Origin: Scatosoma sp045650185 | GTDB taxonomy: Bacteria > Bacillota > Clostridia > Christensenellales > Borkfalkiaceae | Length of the DNA: 57,472 bases | Assembly (NCBI GenBank): GCA_045650185.1 | Contig: JAZRQY010000002.1 | Coordinates: 1 to 57,472 of the forward strand | Direction: 5' to 3' | Notes under the pieces: model-generated | What the model saw: the letters and a program-made list of their open reading frames with translations, nothing else | Told to the model about the DNA's origin: nothing | The model's database searches: none | Shown here: one piece after another, positions 15,097-24,533 of the stretch | Layout of the letters: each line of letters begins with the position of its first letter | How positions within the stretch are numbered: the first letter of the stretch is position 1 | Translations under genes and position numbers: made by a program

Positions 15097-16377
15097 ATGA
15101 ATCCGTTTCATGAAAATCCAAGGCCCATTTGTAAAAGTTTGCAAAGCTTTAAGGAGATGTATCCCCAGGCGTACAACAAAATGGAGGTTGACCCGTACAC
15201 CAAGACCCGTATCATCTTAATGAACGGTACGGAATTTGAGGCGAACTGGTTTTCTCATCAGTTTCAACGGCATACCGACGACAACGATTTGCGCAGAGAG
15301 CTGGCGCTTGCCCGAGAGGTGGAAAAACAACAACAGTTGAAAATATCCCTGCTCAAGCCCTGCACGGAAAGCGCGTTAGAGCATACCATCGGCTACGAGC
15401 AGTTGGCGGTGGACTTGACCGCAGAACTTGCCAAGCGAGAGCCCGATTGCTACGTGAAAAAGGCGTTTGATTTTGCGCTGCTAGAGGACTTTGACCATTT
15501 GTACCGCTATGCGAATCAGTTGGAAATGGAGCAAGGCGTGCTGGCAGAACGGCTGGTGGGTAGATATACGGAGATTATGCCGGGCAGACCGACGATTGCC
15601 CATCACCGTTTCCCGAAGGACAACATCCGTCGTTGTATCGACAGCAAGACCGCCGACAAGCAGACGGTGCTTTCCACGATGATTATCACGGCGGCGGAGC
15701 AGCAGACGATGAACTACTATATGAACATCACGAACTTTGCCAAGAACGACGCCTCGCGTAGGCTGTATCAGGAGATTGCTCTGGTCGAAGAGGAGCACGT
15801 CAGCCACTACGGCTCTTTGATGGACCCGAACGCGACTTGGCTGGAAATGCTGTTATGGCACGAATACGTGGAATGTTATCTGTACTGGTCGTGCTATATG
15901 ACGGAAACGGATGCGTACGTCAAACAGCTGTGGGAGCAGAACTTTGAAATGGAGCTTGCCCACCTGCACAAGGCGGCGGAACTTTTGAAAAAGTACGAAG
16001 GCAAGGAATGGCAGCAAGTCATTCCCGACGGAAACTTCCCCAAGCCTCTTTCGTTGCACGAAAATATCAGCTACGTCAGGGATATTTTGGGCAGCACGGT
16101 GCAGTATACAACCGTGAAAGAGGACTACGAGAAAGTGGACGCTCTGCCGTCCGATGCGGATTTTTATTTCTTCCAAAAGACGATTGCGCCCAGCGTGTCC
16201 GAAGTGCCGTCCCACAACGTTATCAACAACCACATTCGTCGGGCAGGTAAGGATTACCGATACGAAACCAAGCCCAACCCCGTCCGCGAACTGCGTTGCC
16301 GCACCGAGGACAATACCGACGTGGGCAGAAAAGCAGGCGCAGCGCCGTCCACGGGTTTTATCTGCAACGATTGCTGA
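15097..16377 (+). CDS. Ferritin-like domain protein of unknown function
   Basis: A 426-residue soluble protein. The middle (about 95-330) is a set of long helices with carboxylate/histidine motifs typical of ferritin-like di-iron folds: ALEHTIGYEQL, QLEMEQGVLAE, AAEQQTMNYYM, EEEHVSHYGSL (E-x-x-H) and MELAHLHKAAELL. The tail is basic and ends in a CNDC motif. AAGGAGG lies 8 bases before ATG. It stands alone between two terminators. I infer a metal-binding or oxidative-stress protein; I do not know a named family, and the C-terminal 80 residues match nothing I recognise. Confidence 0.7.
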   Translation: MNPFHENPRPICKSLQSFKEMYPQAYNKMEVDPYTKTRIILMNGTEFEANWFSHQFQRHTDDNDLRRELALAREVEKQQQLKISLLKPCTESALEHTIGYEQLAVDLTAELAKREPDCYVKKAFDFALLEDFDHLYRYANQLEMEQGVLAERLVGRYTEIMPGRPTIAHHRFPKDNIRRCIDSKTADKQTVLSTMIITAAEQQTMNYYMNITNFAKNDASRRLYQEIALVEEEHVSHYGSLMDPNATWLEMLLWHEYVECYLYWSCYMTETDAYVKQLWEQNFEMELAHLHKAAELLKKYEGKEWQQVIPDGNFPKPLSLHENISYVRDILGSTVQYTTVKEDYEKVDALPSDADFYFFQKTIAPSVSEVPSHNVINNHIRRAGKDYRYETKPNPVRELRCRTEDNTDVGRKAGAAPSTGFICNDC

Positions 16378-16390
16378 AAATAGCAAAAAA

Positions 16391-16414
16391 AGCCTTCCGC
16401 CAGGAAGGCTTTTT
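16391..16414 (+). terminator. Terminator
   Basis: AGCCTTCC (16391-16398) pairs with GGAAGGCT (16403-16410), loop GCCA, then TTTT. Confidence 0.85.
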
Positions 16415-16425
16415 ATCATAGCGGC

Positions 16426-16454
16426 TTGACAAACCGACGCCGAATTGCTATACT
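16426..16454 (+). promoter_or_regulatory. Promoter of the ABC exporter gene
   Basis: TTGACA (16426-16431) and TATACT (16449-16454), 17-base spacer. Confidence 0.65.
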
Positions 16455-16486
16455 AATGATAATTATAGTATTAGGATTAGTAGAAT

Positions 16487-18199
16487 ATGAGGCGTTTTTT
16501 TGGCTACTATAAGCCGCACAAAAAGTTATTTATTTTGGACTTGATTTGCTCCTTCTTAATCTCCGTGGCGAATATGTTTTACCCGATGATCGCCCGTGAA
16601 ATTATGCAGGCGGTAGAGGTGAAGAATTTGCAATTCATCATCACTTGGGCGATTGTTTTGGGTGGGATTTACCTCTTAAAATGCTTGCTGACCTTTATCG
16701 TGGGCTACTGGGGGCACGTGTTGGGCGTGCGGATTCAGGCGGATATGCGCCGGGATTTGTTCCGTCACATTCAGACCTTGCCCTTCTCCTTCTTTGACGA
16801 GAATAAGACGGGTAGCGTAATGTCCCGCTTGACCTCGGACCTTTTTGAAGTGTCCGAGCTGGCGCACCACGGACCGGAGGATTTGTTCAATTCCTGTCTG
16901 TCGATTATAGGGGCGCTGTTGATGCTCACCTTTATCAACGGCTGGCTGGCGCTTGCGGTGCTCTTGTACATTCCGTTGATGATTTTGTTTGCAGGCTTTG
17001 CCCGTACTAGAATGAATACGGCGTTTACCAATTCCCGTATTAGAGTGGCGGATTTGAACGCGGAAATCGAATCCTCGCTGACGGGTGTGCGCATCACCAA
17101 AGCGTATAACGCCAAGGCAACCGAGTGCCAAAAATTCGACTTTGTCAACGGCAGATTTAAGGACGCAAGAAGCGATGCTTACAAGGCGATGGGCTTATTT
17201 CAAGGGGGCATGTCCTTGTTTAACGACCTTTTATACCTGCTTGCGCTGGTGTTTGGCGGCTTGATGTTCTACTTTGGGCAGATTGCCGTAGAGGATTTTA
17301 CCGCTTACATACTGTTCATCACGCAGCTGCTTGCGCCCATACGCACGCTGGTCGTGCTGTTTGAGCAAATTCAAGACGGTATGACGGGCTATAAGCGTTT
17401 CTGCGAGGTAATGGACACCCCCGGCGAATACGAGCCGGAAACCCCCGTACAATCGGAAATGGAAGGGGACGTCGTGTTTGAAAACGTCAGCTTTTCCTAC
17501 AAGCAAGAGGAGAGCGAGGAAGTCTTGAAGGGGATTTCCTTCACCGCAAAGCAAGGACATACGGTGGCGCTGGTTGGTTCTTCAGGTGGCGGTAAGACGA
17601 CGATTTGCCACTTAATTCCTCGATTCTACAAACGGGACGGCGGCGTGATTTCCATCGGCGGCACGGACATAGACGCCGTTTCCAGCGAAACGTTGCGCGC
17701 AAAGATCGCCTTGGTGGCGCAGGACGTCTTCCTGTTTGCAGGCAGTATCAAGGACAACATTTTGTACGGCTCGCCGAACGCAACCGACGAAGAGGTGATA
17801 GCGGCGGCAAAGCGCGCCAACATTCACGATTTCGTGATGGGCTTGCCTGACGGCTACGATACCGAAGTAGGCGAACGAGGCGTAAAGCTTTCCGGTGGAC
17901 AAAAACAGCGTATTTCTATCGCGCGCGCGTTCTTAAAAAACCCGTCCATTCTCATTTTGGACGAGGCGACCAGCGCTCTCGATAATATGACGGAAATGCA
18001 GGTGCAATCGGCGCTGTCCGAGCTGTCGAAAGGCAGAACGACGATTGTCGTAGCGCATAGACTTTCCACGGTAAAGAATGCAGACGAGATTTTGGTGGTG
18101 GAAAACGGCTTGATTACGGAAAGAGGCACGCACGATGCCTTGGTGGAGCAGGGTGGCTTGTACGCCGAATTATACCGATATCAATTCCGAAATTTGTAA
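16487..18199 (+). CDS. ABC exporter, fused permease and ATPase
   Basis: A 570-residue half-transporter of the MsbA/LmrA type. Residues 1-310 hold six membrane helices. The ATPase part has Walker A GSSGGGKTT (about 362-372), a Q-loop (VAQDVFLFAG), the signature LSGGQKQR (about 467-474), Walker B ILILDEATSALD (about 487-498) and the H-loop VVAHRLST. Only one gene is present, so it should work as a homodimer. The ribosome site before the ATG is weak. The substrate could be lipid, peptide or drug. Confidence 0.92.
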   Translation: MRRFFGYYKPHKKLFILDLICSFLISVANMFYPMIAREIMQAVEVKNLQFIITWAIVLGGIYLLKCLLTFIVGYWGHVLGVRIQADMRRDLFRHIQTLPFSFFDENKTGSVMSRLTSDLFEVSELAHHGPEDLFNSCLSIIGALLMLTFINGWLALAVLLYIPLMILFAGFARTRMNTAFTNSRIRVADLNAEIESSLTGVRITKAYNAKATECQKFDFVNGRFKDARSDAYKAMGLFQGGMSLFNDLLYLLALVFGGLMFYFGQIAVEDFTAYILFITQLLAPIRTLVVLFEQIQDGMTGYKRFCEVMDTPGEYEPETPVQSEMEGDVVFENVSFSYKQEESEEVLKGISFTAKQGHTVALVGSSGGGKTTICHLIPRFYKRDGGVISIGGTDIDAVSSETLRAKIALVAQDVFLFAGSIKDNILYGSPNATDEEVIAAAKRANIHDFVMGLPDGYDTEVGERGVKLSGGQKQRISIARAFLKNPSILILDEATSALDNMTEMQVQSALSELSKGRTTIVVAHRLSTVKNADEILVVENGLITERGTHDALVEQGGLYAELYRYQFRNL

Positions 18200-18209
18200 A
18201 AATCAGGGG

Positions 18210-18238
18210 TTGACAAATGTACGATAATATACTATAAT
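18210..18238 (+). promoter_or_regulatory. Promoter of the small lipoprotein gene
   Basis: TTGACA (18210-18215) and TATAAT (18233-18238), 17-base spacer. Confidence 0.75.
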
Positions 18239-18269
18239 ATAAATAATCTAAATTAGGAGGCTATTTATT

Positions 18270-18479
18270 ATGAAGAAATTTCTTAGCTTGATTTTAGCGG
18301 CTATGGCTGTATGTTCCGTATTTGCTTTCGCTGGTTGCAAAGATAATAAATGCGACGATTGTGAAACTACGGAAAAAGTAAAAGTGTACAAAGATTCTAA
18401 GGATAAGGAACATGAATTGTGCCCTTCCTGCTACGCTAAGAGAGCTGCAGACAATATTCTTGGCGGCTTGCTTGGTTAA
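18270..18479 (+). CDS. Small cysteine-rich lipoprotein
   Basis: A 69-residue secreted lipoprotein. The signal peptide MKKFLSLILAAMAVC is followed by the lipobox FAGC (Cys at about 23). The mature part is only about 47 residues and carries CDDCETT and CPSCYAKR, two C-x-x-C pairs that could form a small zinc ribbon or disulfides, and a hydrophobic tail NILGGLLG. A strong promoter, AGGAGG site and terminator show that it is a real, monocistronic gene. Function unknown. Confidence 0.8.
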   Translation: MKKFLSLILAAMAVCSVFAFAGCKDNKCDDCETTEKVKVYKDSKDKEHELCPSCYAKRAADNILGGLLG

Positions 18480-18491
18480 TCAAGATAAAAT

Positions 18492-18521
18492 AAAACGGAC
18501 GGTAAGAACCGTCCGTTTTTT
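18492..18521. terminator. Bidirectional terminator
   Basis: AAAACGGACGGT (18492-18503) pairs perfectly with ACCGTCCGTTTT (18508-18519). It serves the lipoprotein gene on the plus strand and glyS on the minus strand. Confidence 0.9.
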
Positions 18522-18536
18522 TGTTGTGATTTTTAC

Positions 18537-19937
18537 TTAGAATTCGATTTTTTCCTGCACGTAGCGGATTGCCTCGTCGATCGAAACACGGATTTGTTCC
18601 ATCGTGTCGCGGTCGCGCACGGTAACCGTGTTGTCTTCCAGCGTTTGGAAGTCAATCGTCACGCAGAAAGGCGTACCGATTTCGTCCTGACGGCGATAAC
18701 GCTTGCCGATAGAGCCGGTGACGTCGTAGGTTGCAGGGAATTTCTTGCACATCTGCAGGTATACTTCGTCTGCCTTTTCGGAAAGGTTTTTCTGCAAAGG
18801 CAGTACCGCGCACTTGTAGGGCGCAAGAGCAGGGTGCAAACGGAGTACCGTTCTCACGTCGTTCTTTTCTGCGTCAACCACTTCTTCGTCGTAAGCGTCC
18901 GTCAAGAATGCGAGCACGACACGGTCCGCACCCAGCGAAGGTTCGATAACGTAGGGTACGTATCTTTCGTTTGTGACGGGGTCGGTGTATTCGATGGGCT
19001 TGCCACATTCCTTTGCGTGCTGGGACAGGTCGTAGTCCGTTCTGTCTGCGATACCCCAAAGCTCGCCCCAACCGAATGCGAAGTTGTACTCAAAGTCGGT
19101 GGTCGCCTTGGAATAGAAGCACAGCTCCTCAGGGCTATGGTCGCGAAGGTGCAGGTTTTCCGCCTTCATACCGAGGGACAACAGCCAATCACGGCAGAAA
19201 TCCTTCCAGTATGCAAACCATTCCAAATCTGTGCCGGGCTTGCAGAAGAATTCAAGCTCCATCTGTTCGAACTCACGCGTACGGAAGGTGAAGTTGCCGG
19301 GGGTGATTTCGTTACGGAAGGACTTACCGATCTGTCCGATGCCGAAAGGCACGCGAAGACGAGAGGAACGCTGTACGTTTGCAAAGTTCACGAAGATACC
19401 CTGCGCCGTTTCAGGACGAAGGTATACGGTGTTCGCGCTGTCCTCGGTAACCCCTTGGAAAGTTTTAAACATCAGGTTGAACTTTCTAATCGAGGTAAAG
19501 TCGGAATTGCCGCAAACGGGGCAAACGATTTTATGCTCGTTAATAAACGCCTCTAAAGCGTCGTTATCCATGCTCTCTACGGACACGTCCAAGCCCTTTT
19601 TCTCGACGTATTTTTCAACGAGGTCGTCTGCTCTATGACGGGACTTACAGGACTTACAGTCCATAAGAGGGTCGGAGAAACCGCCCAAATGCCCCGATGC
19701 CTGCCAGGTACGGGTGTTCATCAAAATGGCGCAATCTACGCCTGTATTGTGGGGGTTTTCTTGGATGAATTTCTTCCACCAAGCTTTTTTAACGTTGTTT
19801 TTCAGCTCTACGCCGAGAGGACCGTAGTCCCAAGTGTTTGCAAGACCGCCGTAGATTTCGCTGCCGGGATAAATAAAGCCGCGGGTTTTACAGAGGGAAA
19901 CCAGCTTTTCCATTGTAACCGCTCTTTTTTCTGCCAT
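18537..19937 (-). CDS. glyS: Glycyl-tRNA synthetase, dimeric type
   Basis: A 466-residue class II synthetase of the alpha2 type, which charges tRNA-Gly. The start is ATG at 19937 behind AAGGAG; the longer frame has no ribosome site. Markers: the GFIYPGSEIYGG opening, KSCKSRHRADDL and VCPVCGNSDF cysteines, YLRPETAQGIFVNF, motif 2 with GKSFRNEI, and motif 3 GADRVVLAFL near the C-terminal anticodon-binding domain. No T-box leader is visible in the short space before it. Confidence 0.93.
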   Translation of the reverse strand: MAEKRAVTMEKLVSLCKTRGFIYPGSEIYGGLANTWDYGPLGVELKNNVKKAWWKKFIQENPHNTGVDCAILMNTRTWQASGHLGGFSDPLMDCKSCKSRHRADDLVEKYVEKKGLDVSVESMDNDALEAFINEHKIVCPVCGNSDFTSIRKFNLMFKTFQGVTEDSANTVYLRPETAQGIFVNFANVQRSSRLRVPFGIGQIGKSFRNEITPGNFTFRTREFEQMELEFFCKPGTDLEWFAYWKDFCRDWLLSLGMKAENLHLRDHSPEELCFYSKATTDFEYNFAFGWGELWGIADRTDYDLSQHAKECGKPIEYTDPVTNERYVPYVIEPSLGADRVVLAFLTDAYDEEVVDAEKNDVRTVLRLHPALAPYKCAVLPLQKNLSEKADEVYLQMCKKFPATYDVTGSIGKRYRRQDEIGTPFCVTIDFQTLEDNTVTVRDRDTMEQIRVSIDEAIRYVQEKIEF

Positions 19938-20018
19938 GGTAATTCTCCTTACAAAAATGTTATCTTCCATATTGTAGCATTTTTTTTTGCGTTCGTCAAT
20001 AATTCAAAGGGCGTTTCC

Positions 20019-20882
20019 TTAGATTTTCAGTTTTTTGAACAGGAAAGGTACGAGTAGGGTTGCTGTCAGTACGGTCAGGAAGTATTTCACGAACTTCCAA
20101 CCGATGAGTTCCAAAAATGCAAAGGGCAACAACGAGAACGCGCCGAACACAACCCCTACGCAGCCAACGCCTATCAGCAGGCGAAGGACGCGGTTTTTCC
20201 AACTGGTTGTGTCGGTAAAGCCGATGAACTTTTCTTCGATAGGCAGAGCAATTGTGCCTGCAATCATCATCCCTGCTTGTTCGAAGGTGGATTTGGTGGG
20301 AATGAAAATCATAATGAGGATGGAAATGACGGAAAAACCTGCCAAAATCCAGTATTTTTTATCCTTAAATTGTTCATATAATAAATCCCAAATGATTGCA
20401 AACATAATCCCCAACGCACAGCCACAGAGGGTGTCCGTTAAATAGTGAACGCCAAGGTAAATTCTCGACCACATAACGCAGAGCGTTATGATAGGCGCAA
20501 CAATCCACAGCCAGCTCTTGCGGAAATGGGAGGCAAATCCAAAGGTGATGCCGGCGACTCCTTGGCTGTGTCCCGAAGGGAAGGATTCGTAGGGTTGCAG
20601 TTTCATCGTGTCTACCAGCCCTGTCATTTCCACTCGGTTGACGTGTCCCATCATATACGGACGGGGCCTAGAAATCAAGCCCTTCAACCCTGCGTTGACA
20701 GTCATGGAGGTAAAGGAGATAACGGCAAGCCGTTCCCCCAGTTTTTTAGAAACCAGCCAGTACGCCACGCAGATCAATACGACCATAAAGAGGGGCTCTC
20801 CAAAAAACGAGAAGAAAGCGGCAACGACGTCTAAAAACGGGTTGCGAATATTTTCAAAAAATTTCGATACGGCAATATCCAT
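20019..20882 (-). CDS. PAP2 superfamily membrane phosphatase
   Basis: A 287-residue membrane enzyme that removes phosphate from lipid phosphates such as phosphatidic acid or undecaprenyl pyrophosphate. The three PAP2 motifs are present: KGLISRPRP, PSGHSQG and SRIYLGVHYLTD, the last with the nucleophilic histidine. There are about seven to eight membrane helices; after the catalytic core a C-terminal part of about 100 residues adds more helices. It lies upstream of glyS on the same strand. Confidence 0.9.
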   Translation of the reverse strand: MDIAVSKFFENIRNPFLDVVAAFFSFFGEPLFMVVLICVAYWLVSKKLGERLAVISFTSMTVNAGLKGLISRPRPYMMGHVNRVEMTGLVDTMKLQPYESFPSGHSQGVAGITFGFASHFRKSWLWIVAPIITLCVMWSRIYLGVHYLTDTLCGCALGIMFAIIWDLLYEQFKDKKYWILAGFSVISILIMIFIPTKSTFEQAGMMIAGTIALPIEEKFIGFTDTTSWKNRVLRLLIGVGCVGVVFGAFSLLPFAFLELIGWKFVKYFLTVLTATLLVPFLFKKLKI

Positions 20883-20998
20883 TGTATATAACCTTCCAAT
20901 AAATTTACGCCTAAACGGCGGTTTTGTTTAGTATACCATATTTTTTTAAAAAAGGGAGGATTTTTATAAAAAAAACGAAAAAAAATTCAGTCAACCTC

Positions 20999-21049
20999 TT
21001 TCCATTTTCAAAAATATATGTTATAATAGGTGAAACCCCTATGGGGTTT
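20999..21049 (+). promoter_or_regulatory. Promoter and leader hairpin of fhs
   Basis: TTTCCA (20999-21004) and TATAAT (21022-21027), 17-base spacer. AAACCCC (21033-21039) pairs with GGGGTTT (21043-21049) right at the expected 5' end of the mRNA. Confidence 0.55.
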
Positions 21050-21090
21050 TGGGGAAAGTAGAGAGAGATTTGTACAAAAAGGAGAAAGAA

Positions 21091-22746
21091 ATGCTTTCGG
21101 ATATTGAGATTGCAGAGAGTGCGAAACTGCAAGACATTCGCGATATTGCTAAAAAAGCAGGGATTGCAGAGAGTTATTTAGAACCGTATGGGAAGTACAA
21201 AGCAAAGCTTTGCTTGCCCAAAGACGGGGAAAGAAAAGCAAAGCTGATTTTGGTGACGGCAATCAATCCTACTTCCTCTGGCGAAGGAAAAACAACCGTT
21301 TCCATAGGGCTTGCAGACGGCTTACAAAAAATTGGTAAAAAAGCTTGTCTTGCCTTAAGAGAACCCTCCCTCGGGCCTGTGTTTGGTATCAAGGGCGGCG
21401 CGGCTGGCGGTGGCTACGCGCAGGTGGTACCGATGGCGGAGATCAACCTGCACTTTACGGGCGACCTGCATGCAATCACGGCGGCGAACAACCTCTTGTG
21501 CGCGCTGATGGATAACCATATCTTCCGTGGCAACGCCTTGAATATCGATATCAACAACATCTATTTCCACCGTTGTATGGATATGAACGAGCGCCAGCTC
21601 ATCAACGTTACGACAGGTGGCAAGGGCAGAGGTGTAGAAAGGGAAGACCATTTCGACATCACCGCGGCAAGCGAGGTAATGGCGGTGCTTTGCCTTGCGA
21701 CGGATATTGACGACTTAAAACGCCGTTTGGGCAACATTATCGTTGGCTTGAATACGGACGGCGAATACGTGCGCGCAAAGGATATCCCCGGTGCGGTTGG
21801 CTCGATGGCGGTCCTTTTGAAAGAGGCGATGAAACCCAACCTTGTACAGACCTTGGAAGGCACGCCTGCCATCATTCACGGTGGCCCGTTTGCGAATATC
21901 GCCCACGGCTGTAACAGCGTGCAGGCGACCTATGCGGCGATGAAGATTGCCGATTACGCCGTTACCGAGGCTGGCTTTGGCGCAGACCTTGGCGCGGAGA
22001 AGTTCTTGGACACCAAGGGCCGTGCGGCGGGTATTGAGCCTGACTGCGTGGTTATCGTGGCTACGGTAAAAGCGCTGAAATTGCACGGTGGAGCGGCGAA
22101 AGAAACGCTCGGAGAGGAGAATCTTACGGCGCTTGCGGCAGGTATGCCCAACCTCTTAAAACATATTGAAAACATCAAAAACGTATATAAGAAACCCGTG
22201 GTCGTGGCGATGAATCGCTTTGCGACCGATACGCAGGCGGAAACGGACTACGTCATCGAAACGGTGCGCGCGGCAGGTTCCGTAGCAGTCTTCACCGACG
22301 TCTTCTTGAAAGGTGGCGAGGGTGGTATGGCGCTTGCGGAAGAAGTGGTAAAGGCGTGCGAAATCCCTTCGAAAATGGAGTACGCGTACGATCTTAACGA
22401 CGGTATTTGCAAGAAAATCAACGACGTCGTACAGAAAATTTACGGTGGCGAAGGCGCGGATTTTTCAGAAGAAGCGCTTGCGAAAATCGCAGACATCGAG
22501 GCGAAGGGCGAAGGGAATTTGCCTGTCATTATAGCCAAAACACAATATTCGCTTTCGGACAATGCCGAGCTGTTGGGACGGCCCTCGGGCTTTAGAATCT
22601 TCGTCAAGGACGTTGTCTTGAAGGGCGGCGCAGGCTTTATCGTTGCCATCGCGGGTAAGATTATGTTGATGCCCGGCTTGGGCGCGCATCCTGCGGCGGA
22701 GAAGATAGACTTGCTGTCCGACGGAAGTATAATAGGACTTTCTTAA
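21091..22746 (+). CDS. fhs: Formate-tetrahydrofolate ligase
   Basis: Joins formate to tetrahydrofolate using ATP, giving 10-formyl-THF for purines or the Wood-Ljungdahl methyl branch. It has 551 residues, the usual length. P-loop TSSGEGKTT (about 66-74), then REPSLGPVFGIKGGAAGGGYAQV, the NIFRG/NNLL region, and EAGFGADLGAEKF are all diagnostic. ATG 21091 is chosen because AAGGAG lies 5-10 bases before it. No fchA, folD or acs genes are nearby, so a one-carbon supply role is the safe reading. Confidence 0.95.
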   Translation: MLSDIEIAESAKLQDIRDIAKKAGIAESYLEPYGKYKAKLCLPKDGERKAKLILVTAINPTSSGEGKTTVSIGLADGLQKIGKKACLALREPSLGPVFGIKGGAAGGGYAQVVPMAEINLHFTGDLHAITAANNLLCALMDNHIFRGNALNIDINNIYFHRCMDMNERQLINVTTGGKGRGVEREDHFDITAASEVMAVLCLATDIDDLKRRLGNIIVGLNTDGEYVRAKDIPGAVGSMAVLLKEAMKPNLVQTLEGTPAIIHGGPFANIAHGCNSVQATYAAMKIADYAVTEAGFGADLGAEKFLDTKGRAAGIEPDCVVIVATVKALKLHGGAAKETLGEENLTALAAGMPNLLKHIENIKNVYKKPVVVAMNRFATDTQAETDYVIETVRAAGSVAVFTDVFLKGGEGGMALAEEVVKACEIPSKMEYAYDLNDGICKKINDVVQKIYGGEGADFSEEALAKIADIEAKGEGNLPVIIAKTQYSLSDNAELLGRPSGFRIFVKDVVLKGGAGFIVAIAGKIMLMPGLGAHPAAEKIDLLSDGSIIGLS

Positions 22747-22760
22747 ACAGCGTAGATACT

Positions 22761-22790
22761 TCACAATTCACGACCAACGGTCAATTCACG
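22761..22790. repeat. Single AATTCAC hairpin unit
   Basis: AATTCAC-GACC-AAC-GGTC-AATTCAC between fhs and glnS has the same heptamer and layout as the array at 13720-13916. Confidence 0.75.
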
Positions 22791-22829
22791 AAAGCCACAG
22801 GTTTTCAATACATATACAGTAGGTTTTAT

Positions 22830-24464
22830 ATGAAAATTATCGAAGAAACAAACTTTATCGAAAAAATCATCAACGAGGACATTCGTGAGGGGAAAGTAGA
22901 GGCGATACAAACTCGTTTTCCCCCCGAGCCGAACGGCTATTTGCATATCGGGCATATCAAGAGTATGCTTGTCAACTTCGGCACGGCGAAAAAGTACGAG
23001 GGCAAATGCAACCTCTTCTTTGACGACACGAACCCTTCCAAGGAAAAGACGGAATTCGTAGACGCTATCCGCAAGGACATCGAGTGGGTGGGCTACGAAT
23101 GGGCAAAGGAAGTGTACGCTTCCGACTTTTTCGAGAAGATTTACGCCTATGCAGAGCAGTTGATTTTGGACGGCAAAGCGTTCGTCTGCGACCTCACGGG
23201 CGAGGAAATCAGCGCAACGCGCGGCAGTCTTACCGAGGCGGGTAAGGAGAGTCCTTACAGAAACCGTAGCGTGGAAGAAAACTTACAGCTGTTCCGTGAA
23301 ATGCGCGCAGGTAAGTACGCGGACGGGCAGAAGTGCTTGCGTGCGAAGATTGATATGGCGTCGCCCAACATGAACATGCGCGACCCTGTTATCTATCGTA
23401 TTTTGCGCGCAACCCATCACCGTACGGGGGATGCTTGGTGCATCTATCCCATGTACGACTTTGCGCACCCTATCTGCGACTATTTGCAGGGGGTTACCCA
23501 TTCCCTGTGCACCTTGGAATTTGAAGACCACAGACCTTTGTACGACTGGGTGGGTATCAACCTTGGCTTTGCGCCCAAGCCCAAGCAAATCGAATTTGCT
23601 CGTCTTGCTATCACGAACACCGTGATGTCCAAGCGCTATTTGAAAAAGTTGGTCGAAGAGGGCCACGTACACGGTTGGGACGATCCCAGAATGCCGACGG
23701 TGACGGGGCTTAGAAACCGTGGCGTACCTCCTCAGGCGCTCTTAGATTTCTGCACGAAAATTGGTATCGTAAAGGCGAATTCCGAATGCCAGCTCTCCTA
23801 TTTAGAGGCTTGTATCCGTGATAACCTGAACGAAAATGCAGAGCGTGCGATGGCGGTAGTCAATCCCTTAAAAATCACGCTGACGAATTACGAGGGAACG
23901 GAAACGTTGGAAACGGCAATCCACCCCTTAAAGCCGGAACTGGGTACGAGAAAGGTGCAATTCTCCTCCGAGGTCTACATTGATAGGGCAGATTTTGCGC
24001 TTGTTCCTCCCCCTAAATATCAGCGCTTAAAGCCGGACGGCTACGTGCGCTTGAAGGGTGCGTACATCATTCATTGTGATGAAGTGGTGCTGGACGAAAA
24101 CGGCGAAGTGGCAGAGCTGAAATGCAGCTACGTACCCGAAAGCCGTTCTTCGAACGATACCAGCGGTATCAAGGTAAAGGGCACGATTCAATGGGTAGAC
24201 GGTAAGACGGGCGTAGACGTGGAAATCCGCAAATACGGCGTACTGTTGAAGGATGCGGAATACGCAGGTCAGGACTTTGGCGAGAGAATGAATCTTGACA
24301 GCGAACATATCTTCTACGGCAAGGCAGAACCTTACCTTGCGGAGAGTGAAAACGGCAAGCAATTCCAGCTGATGCGTATAGGCTATTATAAAAAATGCCA
24401 AAACGAACAGGGTGGATTGGTGTTATCGGAGATCGTTTCCTTAAAGGATAATTTCAATAAGTAA
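22830..24464 (+). CDS. glnS: Glutaminyl-tRNA synthetase
   Basis: A 544-residue class Ib synthetase that charges tRNA-Gln. The HIGH motif is in PPEPNGYLHIGH (about 31-42) and the KMSKS-like signature in NTVMSKRYLKKL. The bacterial GlnRS C-terminal beta-barrel domains occupy about 340-544. GlnRS is less common in Clostridia, many of which use the GatCAB route instead. No strong ribosome site lies before the ATG; only AGTAGGTTT is seen. Confidence 0.93.
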   Translation: MKIIEETNFIEKIINEDIREGKVEAIQTRFPPEPNGYLHIGHIKSMLVNFGTAKKYEGKCNLFFDDTNPSKEKTEFVDAIRKDIEWVGYEWAKEVYASDFFEKIYAYAEQLILDGKAFVCDLTGEEISATRGSLTEAGKESPYRNRSVEENLQLFREMRAGKYADGQKCLRAKIDMASPNMNMRDPVIYRILRATHHRTGDAWCIYPMYDFAHPICDYLQGVTHSLCTLEFEDHRPLYDWVGINLGFAPKPKQIEFARLAITNTVMSKRYLKKLVEEGHVHGWDDPRMPTVTGLRNRGVPPQALLDFCTKIGIVKANSECQLSYLEACIRDNLNENAERAMAVVNPLKITLTNYEGTETLETAIHPLKPELGTRKVQFSSEVYIDRADFALVPPPKYQRLKPDGYVRLKGAYIIHCDEVVLDENGEVAELKCSYVPESRSSNDTSGIKVKGTIQWVDGKTGVDVEIRKYGVLLKDAEYAGQDFGERMNLDSEHIFYGKAEPYLAESENGKQFQLMRIGYYKKCQNEQGGLVLSEIVSLKDNFNK

Positions 24465-24472
24465 AAAACGGC

Positions 24473-24493
24473 TTAGTGGCTCAACTAAGCTGG
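24473..24493 (+). promoter_or_regulatory. Small hairpin after glnS
   Basis: GCTTAG and CTAAGC flank an eight-base loop just downstream of glnS; no T tract follows, so it may be a leader element of the next gene. Confidence 0.35.
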
Positions 24494-24533
24494 TGGATAT
24501 TCCTGAAAGGGAGAAAACATAAGGAGTGAGAGC

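Noticed and set aside
18594..19556. 320-codon open frame on the plus strand
   Set aside because: Antisense to glyS, without start signals.
19938..20018. T-box before glyS
   Set aside because: The space between the genes is too short and lacks a T-box sequence.
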